Assembly: GCA_003045895.1 (NCBI GenBank)
Contig: PZPC01000059.1
Coordinates: 1-32,871, forward strand
DNA: 32,871 nucleotides
Source of the DNA: Bacteroidota bacterium
Lineage (GTDB): Bacteria > Bacteroidota > Bacteroidia > Chitinophagales > Saprospiraceae
Reading direction: 5' to 3'
Part shown: in pieces, positions 25,100 through 32,871 of the stretch
How the letters are laid out: each line of letters opens with the position of its first letter
Numbering within the stretch: the stretch's first letter is position 1
Position numbers and translations under genes: made by a program
The notes under the pieces: model-generated
What the model saw: the letters and a program-made list of their open reading frames with translations, nothing else
The model's database searches: none
What the model was told of the DNA's origin: nothing

Positions 25100-25759
25100 A
25101 TGGACGTATTAAAAAAAATCACGCTGCTATTCGTTTTATTAACGGGCAGCTGGGCTTTGCAAGCACAGGTTGGCATTAAAGCCGGGGTAAACTTCGCCAA
25201 TATGCTCTTCGAAGAAGATGGCACTAAGGTTGAAGACCTGACGAAGAATGGTTCCACTAAATTTGTGGCCGGCCTGGTATTCATCCTCCCCCTGACGGAC
25301 GCTATTGCGCTGCAACCGGAATTGTTGTTCCAACAGAAAGGTGCCGAGCGGAAGTACACGGTACTGGGTCAGGAATTCACCAATGACATTACGTACAATT
25401 ACATCGACATTCCACTGCTGCTGCGTTTCAGCCTGGGCAACACCTACGGCGAAGGGCTTGGCTTTTACCTGAATGCGGGGGTCTACGGTGCCTACGCGCT
25501 GAGTGGTAAGAGCAAGAACAGCAGTGTCCTGGGTGACTCGGAAACCGAGTTCACCTTTGATGGTGCCGACGACCAGACCCGCCTCGATTACGGCCTGGCT
25601 GGTGGCGTGGGCGTCACCGTTGGCAACCTCTTTTTCGATTTGCGCTACACCCACGGGATTAACAACCTGCTGGACGATGATGCCAACAACGGCAACGACT
25701 CGGGTTTTAAAAAATACCAGCACCGGGGCCTGGCACTGACGGGAGGGATTGCGTTTTAA
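25100..25759 (+). CDS. Porin-family outer-membrane beta-barrel protein
   Basis: 219 residues. A signal peptide (1-22, ending LQAQ) precedes the classic Bacteroidota 'outer membrane beta-barrel' pattern: 'VGIKAGVNFANM' as first strand, 'FVAGLVFILPLTDAIALQPELLFQQKGA', 'YNYIDIPLLLRFSLG', 'GFYLNAGVYGAYALSGK', 'LDYGLAGGVGVTVGNLFFDLRYTHGINN' and a C-terminal 'RGLALTGGIAF' ending in Phe, as barrel proteins do. Likely an eight-stranded barrel (OMP_b-brl_2/PorT-like) in the outer membrane with unknown ligand. A strong bidirectional terminator lies downstream at 25937-25966. Confidence 0.85.
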   Translation: MDVLKKITLLFVLLTGSWALQAQVGIKAGVNFANMLFEEDGTKVEDLTKNGSTKFVAGLVFILPLTDAIALQPELLFQQKGAERKYTVLGQEFTNDITYNYIDIPLLLRFSLGNTYGEGLGFYLNAGVYGAYALSGKSKNSSVLGDSETEFTFDGADDQTRLDYGLAGGVGVTVGNLFFDLRYTHGINNLLDDDANNGNDSGFKKYQHRGLALTGGIAF

Positions 25760-25779
25760 CCCACCAGGATCTACCAATA

Positions 25780-25925
25780 CAGACACCCGGCCCGCGGCAG
25801 TGACACCTGCAACGGTGCGGAACGGCACGCACCAGGCCTGGACGAGGGGTGGTAGCGGTAGCCCGACGCAGGAGGGCTAGGAGCGGACGACCCGGTGCGC
25901 CCCGCCATTAGCGGGGGGCGCGGCC
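25780..25925. other. GC-rich intergenic segment with imperfect hairpins
   Basis: About 146 bp, clearly richer in GC than the rest, with no open reading frame of note. It contains an imperfect inverted repeat around 25899-25922 (GCGCCCCGC against GCGGGGGGCGC, separated by CATTA). The 'GGTGGTAGCGGTAGCCCGAC' segment reads like part of a dispersed intergenic repeat, but no second copy is present in this window to prove it. Confidence 0.35.
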
Positions 25926-25936
25926 CCAAAAGAAAA

Positions 25937-25966
25937 CCCGCATGTTGGAACGGTCCAGCATGCGGG
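25937..25966. terminator. Bidirectional intrinsic terminator
   Basis: CCCGCATGTTGGA (25937-25949) pairs with TCCAGCATGCGGG (25954-25966), 13 bp with one G-U pair, around an ACGG tetraloop. On the plus strand it is followed by CTTTCTTTTATT and on the minus strand by TTTTCTTTTGG. It therefore serves both the porin gene ending at 25759 and the convergent transporter gene ending at 25999. Confidence 0.88.
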
Positions 25967-25998
25967 CTTTCTTTTATTGAGCGAAATCGTGCGACTTG

Positions 25999-27948
25999 CT
26001 ACCCTTCCTGGTAAGCTTTGGCGGCACTGCGGTACAGCCACCAACAAATAGCGCCAATGACCACTACCCCGGCCGCCATACCCAGCTCGATGCCCAGGTT
26101 GAAGATATCGGCAGTGCCATAAATAGCTACCGGCACGGCCAGTGCGATACCGATCAGTGCTTCGCCGGTAATCAGCCCCGATGCGACGAGCAACCCCGTG
26201 CGTTCACTGGCTTTTTCGGCTGCTTCGTGGGCTGCGCCTTTGGCCGCCTGGTGCTGCTGCTGGTAACGACCTACCCACCAGGCCACCAGGCCGCCCAGCA
26301 TAATTGCGCTATCCAGTTCGAAGGGCAGATAAAGCCCTACGGCGACGGCCAGAATGGGTACCCGAAAATCGGACCCCACTCTTTTTTGATACTGATCCAC
26401 CAGGATAATCAGCACGCCCAATGCCATGCCGATATAGACCATGGTCCAGGGCAGGTTGCCGTTGAAGACCCCTTCGGCGACGCTCGCCATGAGGGTGGCC
26501 TGCGGAGCGGCCAGGGCGTCGGGATGCTCGGCGGTGGCTGGCCCGAAGCCGTAACCCGTTTGCAGCAATTGCAGAACCAGCGGAAGGGTGAAGGCCGCCG
26601 CTACGACGCCCACCATTTGCATAAACTGCTGCTTAATGGGGGTAGCGCCCAGGATATGACCCGCCTTGAGGTCCTGCATATTGTCGCCAGCGATAGCCGC
26701 GGCACAACACACCACGGCGCCAATCATAATGGCGGCGGCCGGACCGCGCTCCGCGCCCGACCCCATCAGCGCCAGCAAGATGAGCGCCGAAGAAAGGATC
26801 GTAGCAATGGTGACGCCCGAGATGGGATTATTGGAACTGCCCACCAAACCAGCCATGTAACCCGCTACGGCGGAAAAGAGAAAACCGCCAATGACCATGA
26901 GGATGGCCATGAGCGCCGAAATGGAGACGTCACCTACCGTCCGGAGGTAAATGATAAAGATGGGAATAACCATGACGCCAATGGCGATAATGACCAACGA
27001 CATGGGGGCGTCGCGCTCGGTACGCAGCACCGTGCTGGTGTCGACTTTTTCCCGAATGGCCTTGATGCCACTGCGCACGGCGTAACCAATAGCGCCGCGC
27101 AAGTCGATGAGGGCCCACAAACCACCCACAACCATGGCGCCTACGCCGAGGTAGCGAATCTGGGTGCTCCAGATGCCGTAGCCGATGTCGGTTCCCGTGG
27201 CGCCCGGGGGGGCGCCCATCACCGCCACGTAGGCCGGAATGGCGATCCACCAGCTGATGGCTCCACCGATAAAAACCAAGGCGGCAATACGAATTCCCAC
27301 GATGTAGCCCACCGCAATGAGGGCCGGAGAAAGGTTGATCCCAAAATACAGATACGCCTTGCTACCTGCCAGGGTGGCGCCTTCGGCCACGCCATTCCAC
27401 AGTTTAAGTCCTGCTTCGCTGAGCTTCACCAGGGCGCCGATCAGCGCACCCCAGGCCAAAAAGCGGATCGCACGGCCCCCTTCCTGCCCCGACTTGAGGA
27501 CTTCGGCCGTGGCAACGCCTTCGGGAAACTTGAGTCGTTGCTGAATGATGAGCGCCGACCGCAATGGAACCGTAAAAAGCACCCCCAGCACCCCGCCACA
27601 CAGCGCTACCAGTGCCGTTTCCAGGTAGTTGAACTCCGTCCAGTAGCCCATGAGTACCAGGGCGGGAAAAGTGAAGATAACGCCCGCGGCCAGGGATTCG
27701 CCGGCGGAAGCTGCCGTTTGTACAATGTTGTTTTCCAGGATATTGTGCTCGCGAAAAAGCCGCAACACCGCCATAGAAATGACGGCCGCGGGAATACTGG
27801 CCGACACCGTCAGGCCCGCAAAGAGGCCCAGGTAGGTATTCGCGGCCCCCAGGACAACCGAAAGGATGGCCCCGAGTACGACTGCTTTAAAGGTGGTTTC
27901 TGGTAAGACCGTTTTCGGACTGATGTATGGTTTTTCGTCTTTTTCCAT
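25999..27948 (-). CDS. OPT-family oligopeptide/metal-chelate transporter
   Basis: 649 residues with about 15-16 predicted membrane helices. Family blocks: 'ELTFKAV'-like 'PETTFKAVVLGAILSVVLGAANTYLGLFAGLTVSASIPAAV' near the N-terminus (8-48), 'NNIVQTAASAGESLAAGVIFTFPAL' (73-97), 'SALIIQQRLKFPEGVATAEVLKSG' and 'NPISGVTIATILSSALILL'. This matches the prokaryotic branch of the OPT superfamily, inner-membrane secondary transporters of small peptides or iron chelates. The substrate cannot be told from sequence. It has a near-consensus promoter at 27975-28004 and shares the terminator at 25937-25966. The reverse strand holds a long antisense open frame that I reject as an artefact. Confidence 0.92.
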   Translation of the reverse strand: MEKDEKPYISPKTVLPETTFKAVVLGAILSVVLGAANTYLGLFAGLTVSASIPAAVISMAVLRLFREHNILENNIVQTAASAGESLAAGVIFTFPALVLMGYWTEFNYLETALVALCGGVLGVLFTVPLRSALIIQQRLKFPEGVATAEVLKSGQEGGRAIRFLAWGALIGALVKLSEAGLKLWNGVAEGATLAGSKAYLYFGINLSPALIAVGYIVGIRIAALVFIGGAISWWIAIPAYVAVMGAPPGATGTDIGYGIWSTQIRYLGVGAMVVGGLWALIDLRGAIGYAVRSGIKAIREKVDTSTVLRTERDAPMSLVIIAIGVMVIPIFIIYLRTVGDVSISALMAILMVIGGFLFSAVAGYMAGLVGSSNNPISGVTIATILSSALILLALMGSGAERGPAAAIMIGAVVCCAAAIAGDNMQDLKAGHILGATPIKQQFMQMVGVVAAAFTLPLVLQLLQTGYGFGPATAEHPDALAAPQATLMASVAEGVFNGNLPWTMVYIGMALGVLIILVDQYQKRVGSDFRVPILAVAVGLYLPFELDSAIMLGGLVAWWVGRYQQQHQAAKGAAHEAAEKASERTGLLVASGLITGEALIGIALAVPVAIYGTADIFNLGIELGMAAGVVVIGAICWWLYRSAAKAYQEG

Positions 27949-27974
27949 CTGAGGGTGGTTTTGAAAATTGCTGC

Positions 27975-28004
27975 TAAAGATATACAGATACCGTTGTTAA
28001 CCAA
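27975..28004 (-). promoter_or_regulatory. Near-consensus promoter for the OPT transporter
   Basis: On the minus strand, TTG (28004-28002), a 19-nt spacer, then TATCTTTA (27982-27975), one mismatch from TAnnTTTG. The start would be about 7 nt downstream, giving a leader of roughly 20 nt before the ATG at 27948. Confidence 0.45.
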
Positions 28005-28037
28005 TAGGCACAAGTCATTCTTCTCCAATTTTCCTAC

Positions 28038-28045
28038 TAACTTTG
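28038..28045 (+). promoter_or_regulatory. -7 promoter element for the GT-C glycosyltransferase gene
   Basis: TAACTTTG matches the Bacteroidota -7 consensus TAnnTTTG exactly, but no TTG is seen at the expected -33 distance. A start near 28052 supports the ATG at 28079 as translation start, because an earlier in-frame candidate at 28043 lies within this box. Confidence 0.45.
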
Positions 28046-28078
28046 TTTTCATCTTTACGCAGACAAAAGCTTCTCTCC

Positions 28079-29707
28079 ATGAAGACACGTTTGTACTGGC
28101 TTGCGCTGGGCGTATTTAGCTTGCTGCTTTTCTACCGCCTGGGCAGCTGGGGGTTATTGGAAACCAGTGAGGCCCGCTACGCCGAAATGAGTTGGGAAAT
28201 GCAGCAAAGTGGCGATGTCATGCACCCCTCCTTTATGGCGCTAAAGCACTACCACAAGCCGCCGCTCACCTACGCCCTGACGGCTTTGGCGTACCATTTT
28301 TTTGGGGTTTCGCCCTGGTCGACCCGCGTATTTTTACAGCTGGCCTTGCTGCTGCAACTGCTGCTGATCTACCGGATGGGTCGCTTGGTTTTCAAGGACC
28401 GGGATCAGGCGTGGCTGGTGACGTTGGTGTACGCTTCCCTGCCGATCCTGCTGGTGGCTTCCCGCACCCTGACAACCGACCTCTACCTGCTCACCTTTCT
28501 GTTGTTGGGGGTATGGTGCTGGTTGCGCGGAGAACTTAAAGGTGCCCCTACGGGCTGGACCGTGCTGGCCTACGCGGCCTGGGGGCTGGCGGCCCTCACC
28601 AAAGGAGCCGGGGTGGTCATTCTGCCCGCGGTGCTCATCCCTACCTATTACCTGCTTTTTTGGCCGCGCGCCTGGTGGCCGGTCATTGCCCGGCACGCGT
28701 TGGGCAGTGTGGTTTTTCTGCTGATCGGCCTGTCCTGGTACGGGGCGCTGGTGGCTGAAGATGCTGGTTTTCTGAACTATTTTTTGGTGGAGCAAACCAT
28801 CAAGCGCTATACTACCGATCAGTGGACCCGGTCGCAGCCGGTTTGGTTTTACCTGGGTACCGTTACGGCTACGGCCCTGCCCTGGTTTTGGTTGGTACTA
28901 AGCGTAGGTAAAGGCTGGCTGAAACCCGCGCAAAACAACCGTTGGCTCTTCTTCTTCCTGTCCTGGATGTTGTTGCCGCTGGCATTCTATTCTTTTGCGC
29001 AGTCCAAACTCATCCTCTACGTGCTGCCCATCTATCCGGGCATCGCCTTTTTGTCGGTATATGCCCTGGAGCTGCTGGAGGAAGGTACCCTGAAAAAATG
29101 GCTGACCGCCAGTACCCTGGGTGGGCTGATCTTGCTGGTTGGTTTGCTGATCGCCCCGGTGGTGACGGACAAGGTACAAGGCCAGCTGCCTTATTACGCC
29201 TTTTTGCTGCTCGGCAGCGCTGCGTTGGTACTGGTTTACCGCGCACGGCAGCGGCTATCGGTAGCGGTGGCCCTGGTGCTGGCCGCGCTGGTTTTTAATA
29301 CGACCTTGTTGCCCGTAGGCGCAGCATTTTTGCGCAGCAATGAACTGTTGGTCAATAGCCCGGCTCCGGTAGTAGATTTCCTGCGCACCCGCCAACTGGC
29401 CGGGCGGCCGGTATACGTGTTGTACCGCCGGCTACCTGCCGTGGTCTTCGACCTGCAAAAACCGGTGGTCATGTTGTACAATAAAAAAATTGCCCGCGAC
29501 ACCAACTACCAAACCAATACCAACTGGCGCCCCTACTGGCTGGATATCAGCCGGGCTGACGTGCGGAAGGCCCTGCGCGACGATTGGCAACAGACCCCCG
29601 CCGTGGTTATTGCCTATTCCGAGCCCGACAGCCTGGCCGCCCGGTTGCTGCAACCATTCAAGCAAGTAGAAACTGTGGGCCGGTACCGGATTTATTTTGA
29701 CGAATGA
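28079..29707 (+). CDS. ArnT-like GT-C (family 39/83) glycosyltransferase
   Basis: 542 residues from the ATG at 28079, preferred over an upstream start overlapping the promoter. About 11-12 membrane helices. The first periplasmic loop holds 'LLETSEARYAEMSWEMQQSG' with the acidic residues of the GT-C catalytic site, followed by 'HYHKPPLTYAL', as in ArnT (PDExRYAEIxREM, then KPP). The C-terminal part (about 420-540) is a small soluble periplasmic domain. ArnT-type enzymes move a sugar from undecaprenyl phosphate to lipid A or other acceptors on the periplasmic face. No Arn pathway gene (arnA/B/C/D) is in the window, so the sugar and acceptor are unknown. A PAP2 phosphatase gene follows. Confidence 0.9.
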   Translation: MKTRLYWLALGVFSLLLFYRLGSWGLLETSEARYAEMSWEMQQSGDVMHPSFMALKHYHKPPLTYALTALAYHFFGVSPWSTRVFLQLALLLQLLLIYRMGRLVFKDRDQAWLVTLVYASLPILLVASRTLTTDLYLLTFLLLGVWCWLRGELKGAPTGWTVLAYAAWGLAALTKGAGVVILPAVLIPTYYLLFWPRAWWPVIARHALGSVVFLLIGLSWYGALVAEDAGFLNYFLVEQTIKRYTTDQWTRSQPVWFYLGTVTATALPWFWLVLSVGKGWLKPAQNNRWLFFFLSWMLLPLAFYSFAQSKLILYVLPIYPGIAFLSVYALELLEEGTLKKWLTASTLGGLILLVGLLIAPVVTDKVQGQLPYYAFLLLGSAALVLVYRARQRLSVAVALVLAALVFNTTLLPVGAAFLRSNELLVNSPAPVVDFLRTRQLAGRPVYVLYRRLPAVVFDLQKPVVMLYNKKIARDTNYQTNTNWRPYWLDISRADVRKALRDDWQQTPAVVIAYSEPDSLAARLLQPFKQVETVGRYRIYFDE

Positions 29708-29815
29708 GGCGGATGTCCTCTTCTCGGCCGACGGCGTCCTGATCCAGAAATAATCATTAACTTGTTTGCCTGTCTCTTTGCTGACCGGCAACCAGGTTGC
29801 CTTTAATGCCCGTTG

Positions 29816-30616
29816 ATGAAAAGTTATCGTATAAAAATGCTGCTGCTCACCACACTGCTCACCGTGGTGACGGCGCTGAGTGGTCAGACCAATGCCCCTT
29901 ACCATTTTTCGCTGAAGCGCGACCTGCTGTATACCGGTGGTGGCGTAGGGTTGAGCCTGGTGGGTTACGCGTTGCACCAAAATGTGCCGAACATCAGCCG
30001 CAGCGACCTGGCGCTCCGCACCCCTCCCCGCTTTGATCGGTTTGCGATCGACCTCTTCTCCGAAAAGGCGGCTCAGGCGAGTGATGGTGCGCTGTTCGTG
30101 TCTCTTGGCTTGCCAGCATTGCTGGTTTTTTCGCAGGATACCCGCTCCGATTGGGCCCAACTGGGGCTCTTGTACGGTGAAGTACTACTCTTTAACCAGG
30201 GGTTTACGGACATCATCAAGTCTACGGTAAAGCGGCCCCGCCCCTACGTGTTGAGCCCGGATTTCCCGGTGGATCAACCCATTGAAAGCAATGACCGGGC
30301 CGCATTCCTGTCTGGACACACCTCGGTTTCAGCCGCCTCCTGCTTCTTTATGGCCCGGGTTTTTGCCGATTATCACCCGCAAAGCCGCTTGCGCCCCTAC
30401 GTTTGGGGGCTGGCGGCGGGTCTGCCAGCCCTGACGGGCTACCTGCGGGTAAAGGCGGGCCGCCATTACCTTTCCGACGTGGTAGCGGGCTACGCCCTGG
30501 GGGCCGCCCTGGGCTATTTCGTACCCGCCCTACACCGCCGGTCGCTGCGGGTAAAAGGCCTGCAGGTGGCTGTCGGGCAGGGTAGCGCTTACCTGTGCTA
30601 CCGGTTTCCTAACTGA
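29816..30616 (+). CDS. PAP2-family lipid phosphatase
   Basis: 266 residues from the ATG at 29816. A signal peptide or N-terminal anchor (1-22) is followed by the PAP2 motifs: KSTVKRPRPY (135-144, the K-x6-RP motif), SGHTS (166-170, with catalytic-site His) and RVKAGRHYLSDV (211-222, with the nucleophile His). Such enzymes dephosphorylate polyprenyl pyrophosphates, phosphatidates or lipid A at the periplasmic face. The position after an ArnT-like transferase suggests recycling of polyprenyl phosphate or lipid A dephosphorylation, by inference. The gap of about 108 bp has no terminator-like hairpin. Confidence 0.9.
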   Translation: MKSYRIKMLLLTTLLTVVTALSGQTNAPYHFSLKRDLLYTGGGVGLSLVGYALHQNVPNISRSDLALRTPPRFDRFAIDLFSEKAAQASDGALFVSLGLPALLVFSQDTRSDWAQLGLLYGEVLLFNQGFTDIIKSTVKRPRPYVLSPDFPVDQPIESNDRAAFLSGHTSVSAASCFFMARVFADYHPQSRLRPYVWGLAAGLPALTGYLRVKAGRHYLSDVVAGYALGAALGYFVPALHRRSLRVKGLQVAVGQGSAYLCYRFPN

Positions 30617-30711
30617 CCCTCCATAAAACTTAGTCGTTCCTGCTGGGGTTACATGATTAGCGGGGTTAGGCCTACCTGCCCACAAAGTTCACCCTCACCA
30701 AAAGCAGTCAA

Positions 30712-32739
30712 ATGGAACATCCTAAAACACCTCACCAGCACCACCAGCACCACCAAACCAGCACCCCGGCGCCACACGGCCAGGCCGGACACGACCACCA
30801 CCGGATGATGATCGCGGATTTCAAGCAACGGTTTTGGATAGCGCTCGTACTGACCCTACCCATTGTGCTCTTGTCGCCCATGATCCAGCAGTGGTTCAGC
30901 TTCGCCTGGCAATTCCCTGGTAGCAAGTACGTGCTCTTTTCGCTGGCGAGTATCGTCTACTTCTACGGCGGCTGGCCATTCATTAAAGGATTTTTTGAAG
31001 AACTAAAAGACCGCTCGCCCGGCATGATGACCCTGATTGCCATGGCGATTTCGATTGCCTATTTTTATTCTGCAGCTACGACCTTCGGCCTACCCGGAGA
31101 ATCCTTCTACTGGGAATTGGCCACGCTTATCGTCATTATGTTGGTGGGGCACTGGATAGAAATGAGATCGGTACTCGGGGCGTCCAAAGCACTGGAGTTG
31201 CTCGTGAGCATGATGCCTGCGGAAGCCCACAAAATGGAAGAAGGCCAGGTGGTGGACATTCCGCTGGAGGACCTCAAAAAAGACGATCTCATCCTGATTA
31301 AGCCCGGCGAGAAAGTGCCCGCCGACGGCATCATCACCGAAGGAGAAAGTTACCTGAATGAGGCCATGCTAACCGGCGAATCGGCCCCCGTAAAAAAGGG
31401 GGCTTCCGAGAAAGTCATCGGTGGCAGCATCAATGGCAACGGGTCGTTGACGGTGAAAGTCATGCACACCGGTGAAGACAGCTATCTGAACAAAGTCATC
31501 ACGATGGTTCAGGAGGCCCAGAAGACGAAGTCGAAAATGCAAAACCTCTCGGATCGGGCAGCCAAATGGTTGACCTTCGTGGCGCTGGGTGCAGGTTTTG
31601 CCACCTTGGCCATCTGGATCTTGTTGGGCCATAGTTTCGTGTTTGCCCTGGAACGGATGGTGACGGTGATGGTGATCTCGTGCCCCCACGCCCTGGGGCT
31701 GGCGATCCCCCTGGTGGTGGCTATTTCTACGGCGGTGTCGGCGCAGCACGGCCTGCTCATTCGCAACCGCACGGCTTTCGAAGAATCCCGAAAAATTACC
31801 GCGCTGGTCTTCGACAAAACGGGCACCCTGACCAAAGGGGAGTTCGGCGTAACCCGCTACGAGAGCCTGACCAAAGCACTAAACAAAGACGAGTTGCTGG
31901 CGCTGGCCGGCGCTTTGGAGCAACGCTCGGAACACCCCATTGCCAGCGGTATTGGGCATAAGATCAAACAACTGGACCTCACCATCCCCGCAGTCGAAAA
32001 CTTCGCGGCCATCACGGGCAAGGGCGTGCAGGCCACGGTGGCGGGGAAGGCGGTGAAAGTCGTCAGTCCGGGTTACCTGAGCGACGCCGGAATCGACCTT
32101 CCGGACGGTGCTTTTGGCAGTGCGGCCGAAACCGTGGTTTTTGTCATCCAGGAAGATCAGCTGGTGGGCTACATCGCCCTGGCCGACGAAATACGACCCG
32201 AAGCCGCCCAGGCGATCCAAACTTTCAAAAACAACCACATCAAAGTGTTCATGGCTACCGGTGACAACGACACCGTGGGTAAGGCCGTCAGTGAGGAACT
32301 GGGACTGGATGGCTATTACGCCGAAGTCTTGCCCGACCAGAAGGTGCAAATTGTCAAAGACCTGCAGGCCCAGGGCGAGTTTGTGGCCATGACCGGCGAC
32401 GGCGTCAACGACGCACCCGCCCTGGCTCAGGCCAACGTAGGGATTGCCGTGGGCAGTGGTACGGATGTCGCGGCCGAAACCGCCGACATTATCCTCGTCA
32501 ACAGCAATCCGCAAGATATTGCCAAACTCATCCTTTTTGGTAAGGCTACTTACCGCAAAATGATCCAAAACCTGGCCTGGGCTACCGGCTACAACGTCAT
32601 CGCCATACCGCTGGCCATGGGTATACTCGCTCCGGTGGGTTTTGTGCTGAGCCCCGCAGTAGGCGCGGTGCTGATGAGCCTGAGCACCATCATCGTAGCC
32701 GCGAATGCACAGTTGTTGAACCGAGAACTGAAGGAGTAG
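30712..32739 (+). CDS. copB: CopB-type P1B ATPase (copper/silver export)
   Basis: 675 residues. A His-rich N-terminus (HQHHQHHQ and GHDHHRMM within residues 1-35) replaces the usual Cys-x2-Cys heavy-metal domain. The membrane motif is CPH (Cys324-Pro-His, 'ISCPHALGLAIP') rather than CPC, which marks the CopB (P1B-3) group that exports Cu2+/Cu+/Ag+. Other P-type ATPase motifs: TGES (about 221-224), phosphorylation site DKTGTLTKG (about 367-375), 'SEHPIA', 'MATGDND' and GDGVNDAPALAQANVGIAVG (about 562-581). The length is typical of the group. No copper chaperone, CopY/CueR regulator or oxidase gene is adjacent, and metal specificity is inferred from motifs only. Confidence 0.93.
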   Translation: MEHPKTPHQHHQHHQTSTPAPHGQAGHDHHRMMIADFKQRFWIALVLTLPIVLLSPMIQQWFSFAWQFPGSKYVLFSLASIVYFYGGWPFIKGFFEELKDRSPGMMTLIAMAISIAYFYSAATTFGLPGESFYWELATLIVIMLVGHWIEMRSVLGASKALELLVSMMPAEAHKMEEGQVVDIPLEDLKKDDLILIKPGEKVPADGIITEGESYLNEAMLTGESAPVKKGASEKVIGGSINGNGSLTVKVMHTGEDSYLNKVITMVQEAQKTKSKMQNLSDRAAKWLTFVALGAGFATLAIWILLGHSFVFALERMVTVMVISCPHALGLAIPLVVAISTAVSAQHGLLIRNRTAFEESRKITALVFDKTGTLTKGEFGVTRYESLTKALNKDELLALAGALEQRSEHPIASGIGHKIKQLDLTIPAVENFAAITGKGVQATVAGKAVKVVSPGYLSDAGIDLPDGAFGSAAETVVFVIQEDQLVGYIALADEIRPEAAQAIQTFKNNHIKVFMATGDNDTVGKAVSEELGLDGYYAEVLPDQKVQIVKDLQAQGEFVAMTGDGVNDAPALAQANVGIAVGSGTDVAAETADIILVNSNPQDIAKLILFGKATYRKMIQNLAWATGYNVIAIPLAMGILAPVGFVLSPAVGAVLMSLSTIIVAANAQLLNRELKE

Positions 32740-32750
32740 GAGAGGTTTTA

Positions 32751-32849
32751 ATGAAGGCGCTTTTTCTAACGGCGGTGCTCCTTTTAGCAGATCATCTCAG
32801 GGCAGTACGCTGGTTCGCCATGCTTCAGCGTGAGCTTGCCAAGCTTTAG
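32751..32849 (+). other. Short open frame ending in the tandem repeat, doubtful
   Basis: A 32-codon frame (MKALFLTAVLLLADHLRAV...), beginning 11 bp after the copB stop and ending with a TAG inside the second repeat unit. Its start resembles a short hydrophobic peptide, but the last third is made of the 21-bp tandem repeat, so it is probably not a gene. Confidence 0.15.
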
Positions 32850-32871
32850 CGTGAGCTTGCCAAGCTTTAGC
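32822..32871. repeat. 21-bp tandem repeat running off the window end
   Basis: Unit GCTTCAGCGTGAGCTTGCCAA at 32822-32842, a second copy with one change (C to T) at 32843-32863 and the first 8 bases of a third at 32864-32871, where the window stops. The true array length is unknown. Confidence 0.8.

Noticed and set aside
25996-27906. 636-codon open frame antisense to the OPT transporter
   Set aside because: Its translation is rich in His, Gly, Gln and Arg with no motif or signal, the typical product of reading a GC-rich membrane-protein gene backwards. The minus-strand frame has clear OPT family blocks.

Overview
The window comes from a Bacteroidota chromosome of about 50-57% GC. The best guess is the Saprospiria (Lewinella/Haliscomenobacter-like), but that placement is inference. 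Evidence for the phylum: several promoters fit the Bacteroidota consensus TTG-N17-21-TAnnTTTG, Shine-Dalgarno sequences are largely absent, and there are many outer-membrane beta-barrels, lipoproteins and DUF5723/DUF5706-type families. The content is mostly chromosomal housekeeping and envelope genes. I see no IS element, phage, integrase, CRISPR array, rRNA or tRNA.

Layout. 1-3.4 kb (minus): a probable lipoprotein followed by a DUF5723-like outer-membrane protein. 3.5-5.8 kb (plus): a Pycsar-effector-like (DUF5706) membrane protein whose N-terminal HD domain is degenerate, 10 bp ahead of an APH-like phosphotransferase. 6.0-7.4 kb: a secreted glucosaminidase with LysM repeats, closed by an 18-bp perfect hairpin. 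7.5-9.7 kb: beta-barrel, lptB and two short lipoproteins that align with each other without gaps. 9.7-11.4 kb (minus): fluoride channel FluC and a WecA/MraY-type phosphosugar transferase, bordered by a 38-bp tandem repeat array. 11.6-14.8 kb (plus): a UvrD-type helicase fused to an iron-sulfur PD-(D/E)XK nuclease. 14.8-18.8 kb (minus): a Kir-type potassium channel downstream of a GH3/beta-lactamase-fold fusion.

19.1-24.2 kb (minus) is the conserved rimP-nusA-infB translation/transcription cluster. It has a promoter and a terminator-like palindrome in the rimP leader, a second hairpin after nusA, and a separate promoter before infB. 24.4-25.8 kb (plus) carries a small secreted protein and a porin-like barrel. 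26.0-27.9 kb (minus) is an OPT-family transporter. 28.1-32.7 kb (plus) holds an ArnT-like GT-C glycosyltransferase, a PAP2 phosphatase and a CopB-type P1B ATPase. The window ends inside a 21-bp tandem repeat.

Together the genes serve envelope building and turnover (LptB, WecA-like enzyme, GT-C enzyme, PAP2, GH3, glucosaminidase), ion homeostasis (FluC, Kir, CopB), and translation and DNA repair. The least conventional items are the degenerate-HD Pycsar-effector homologue, the paralogous lipoprotein pair linked to lptB, and the terminator-like element in the rimP leader. I did not find a complete multi-gene system that is clearly new.
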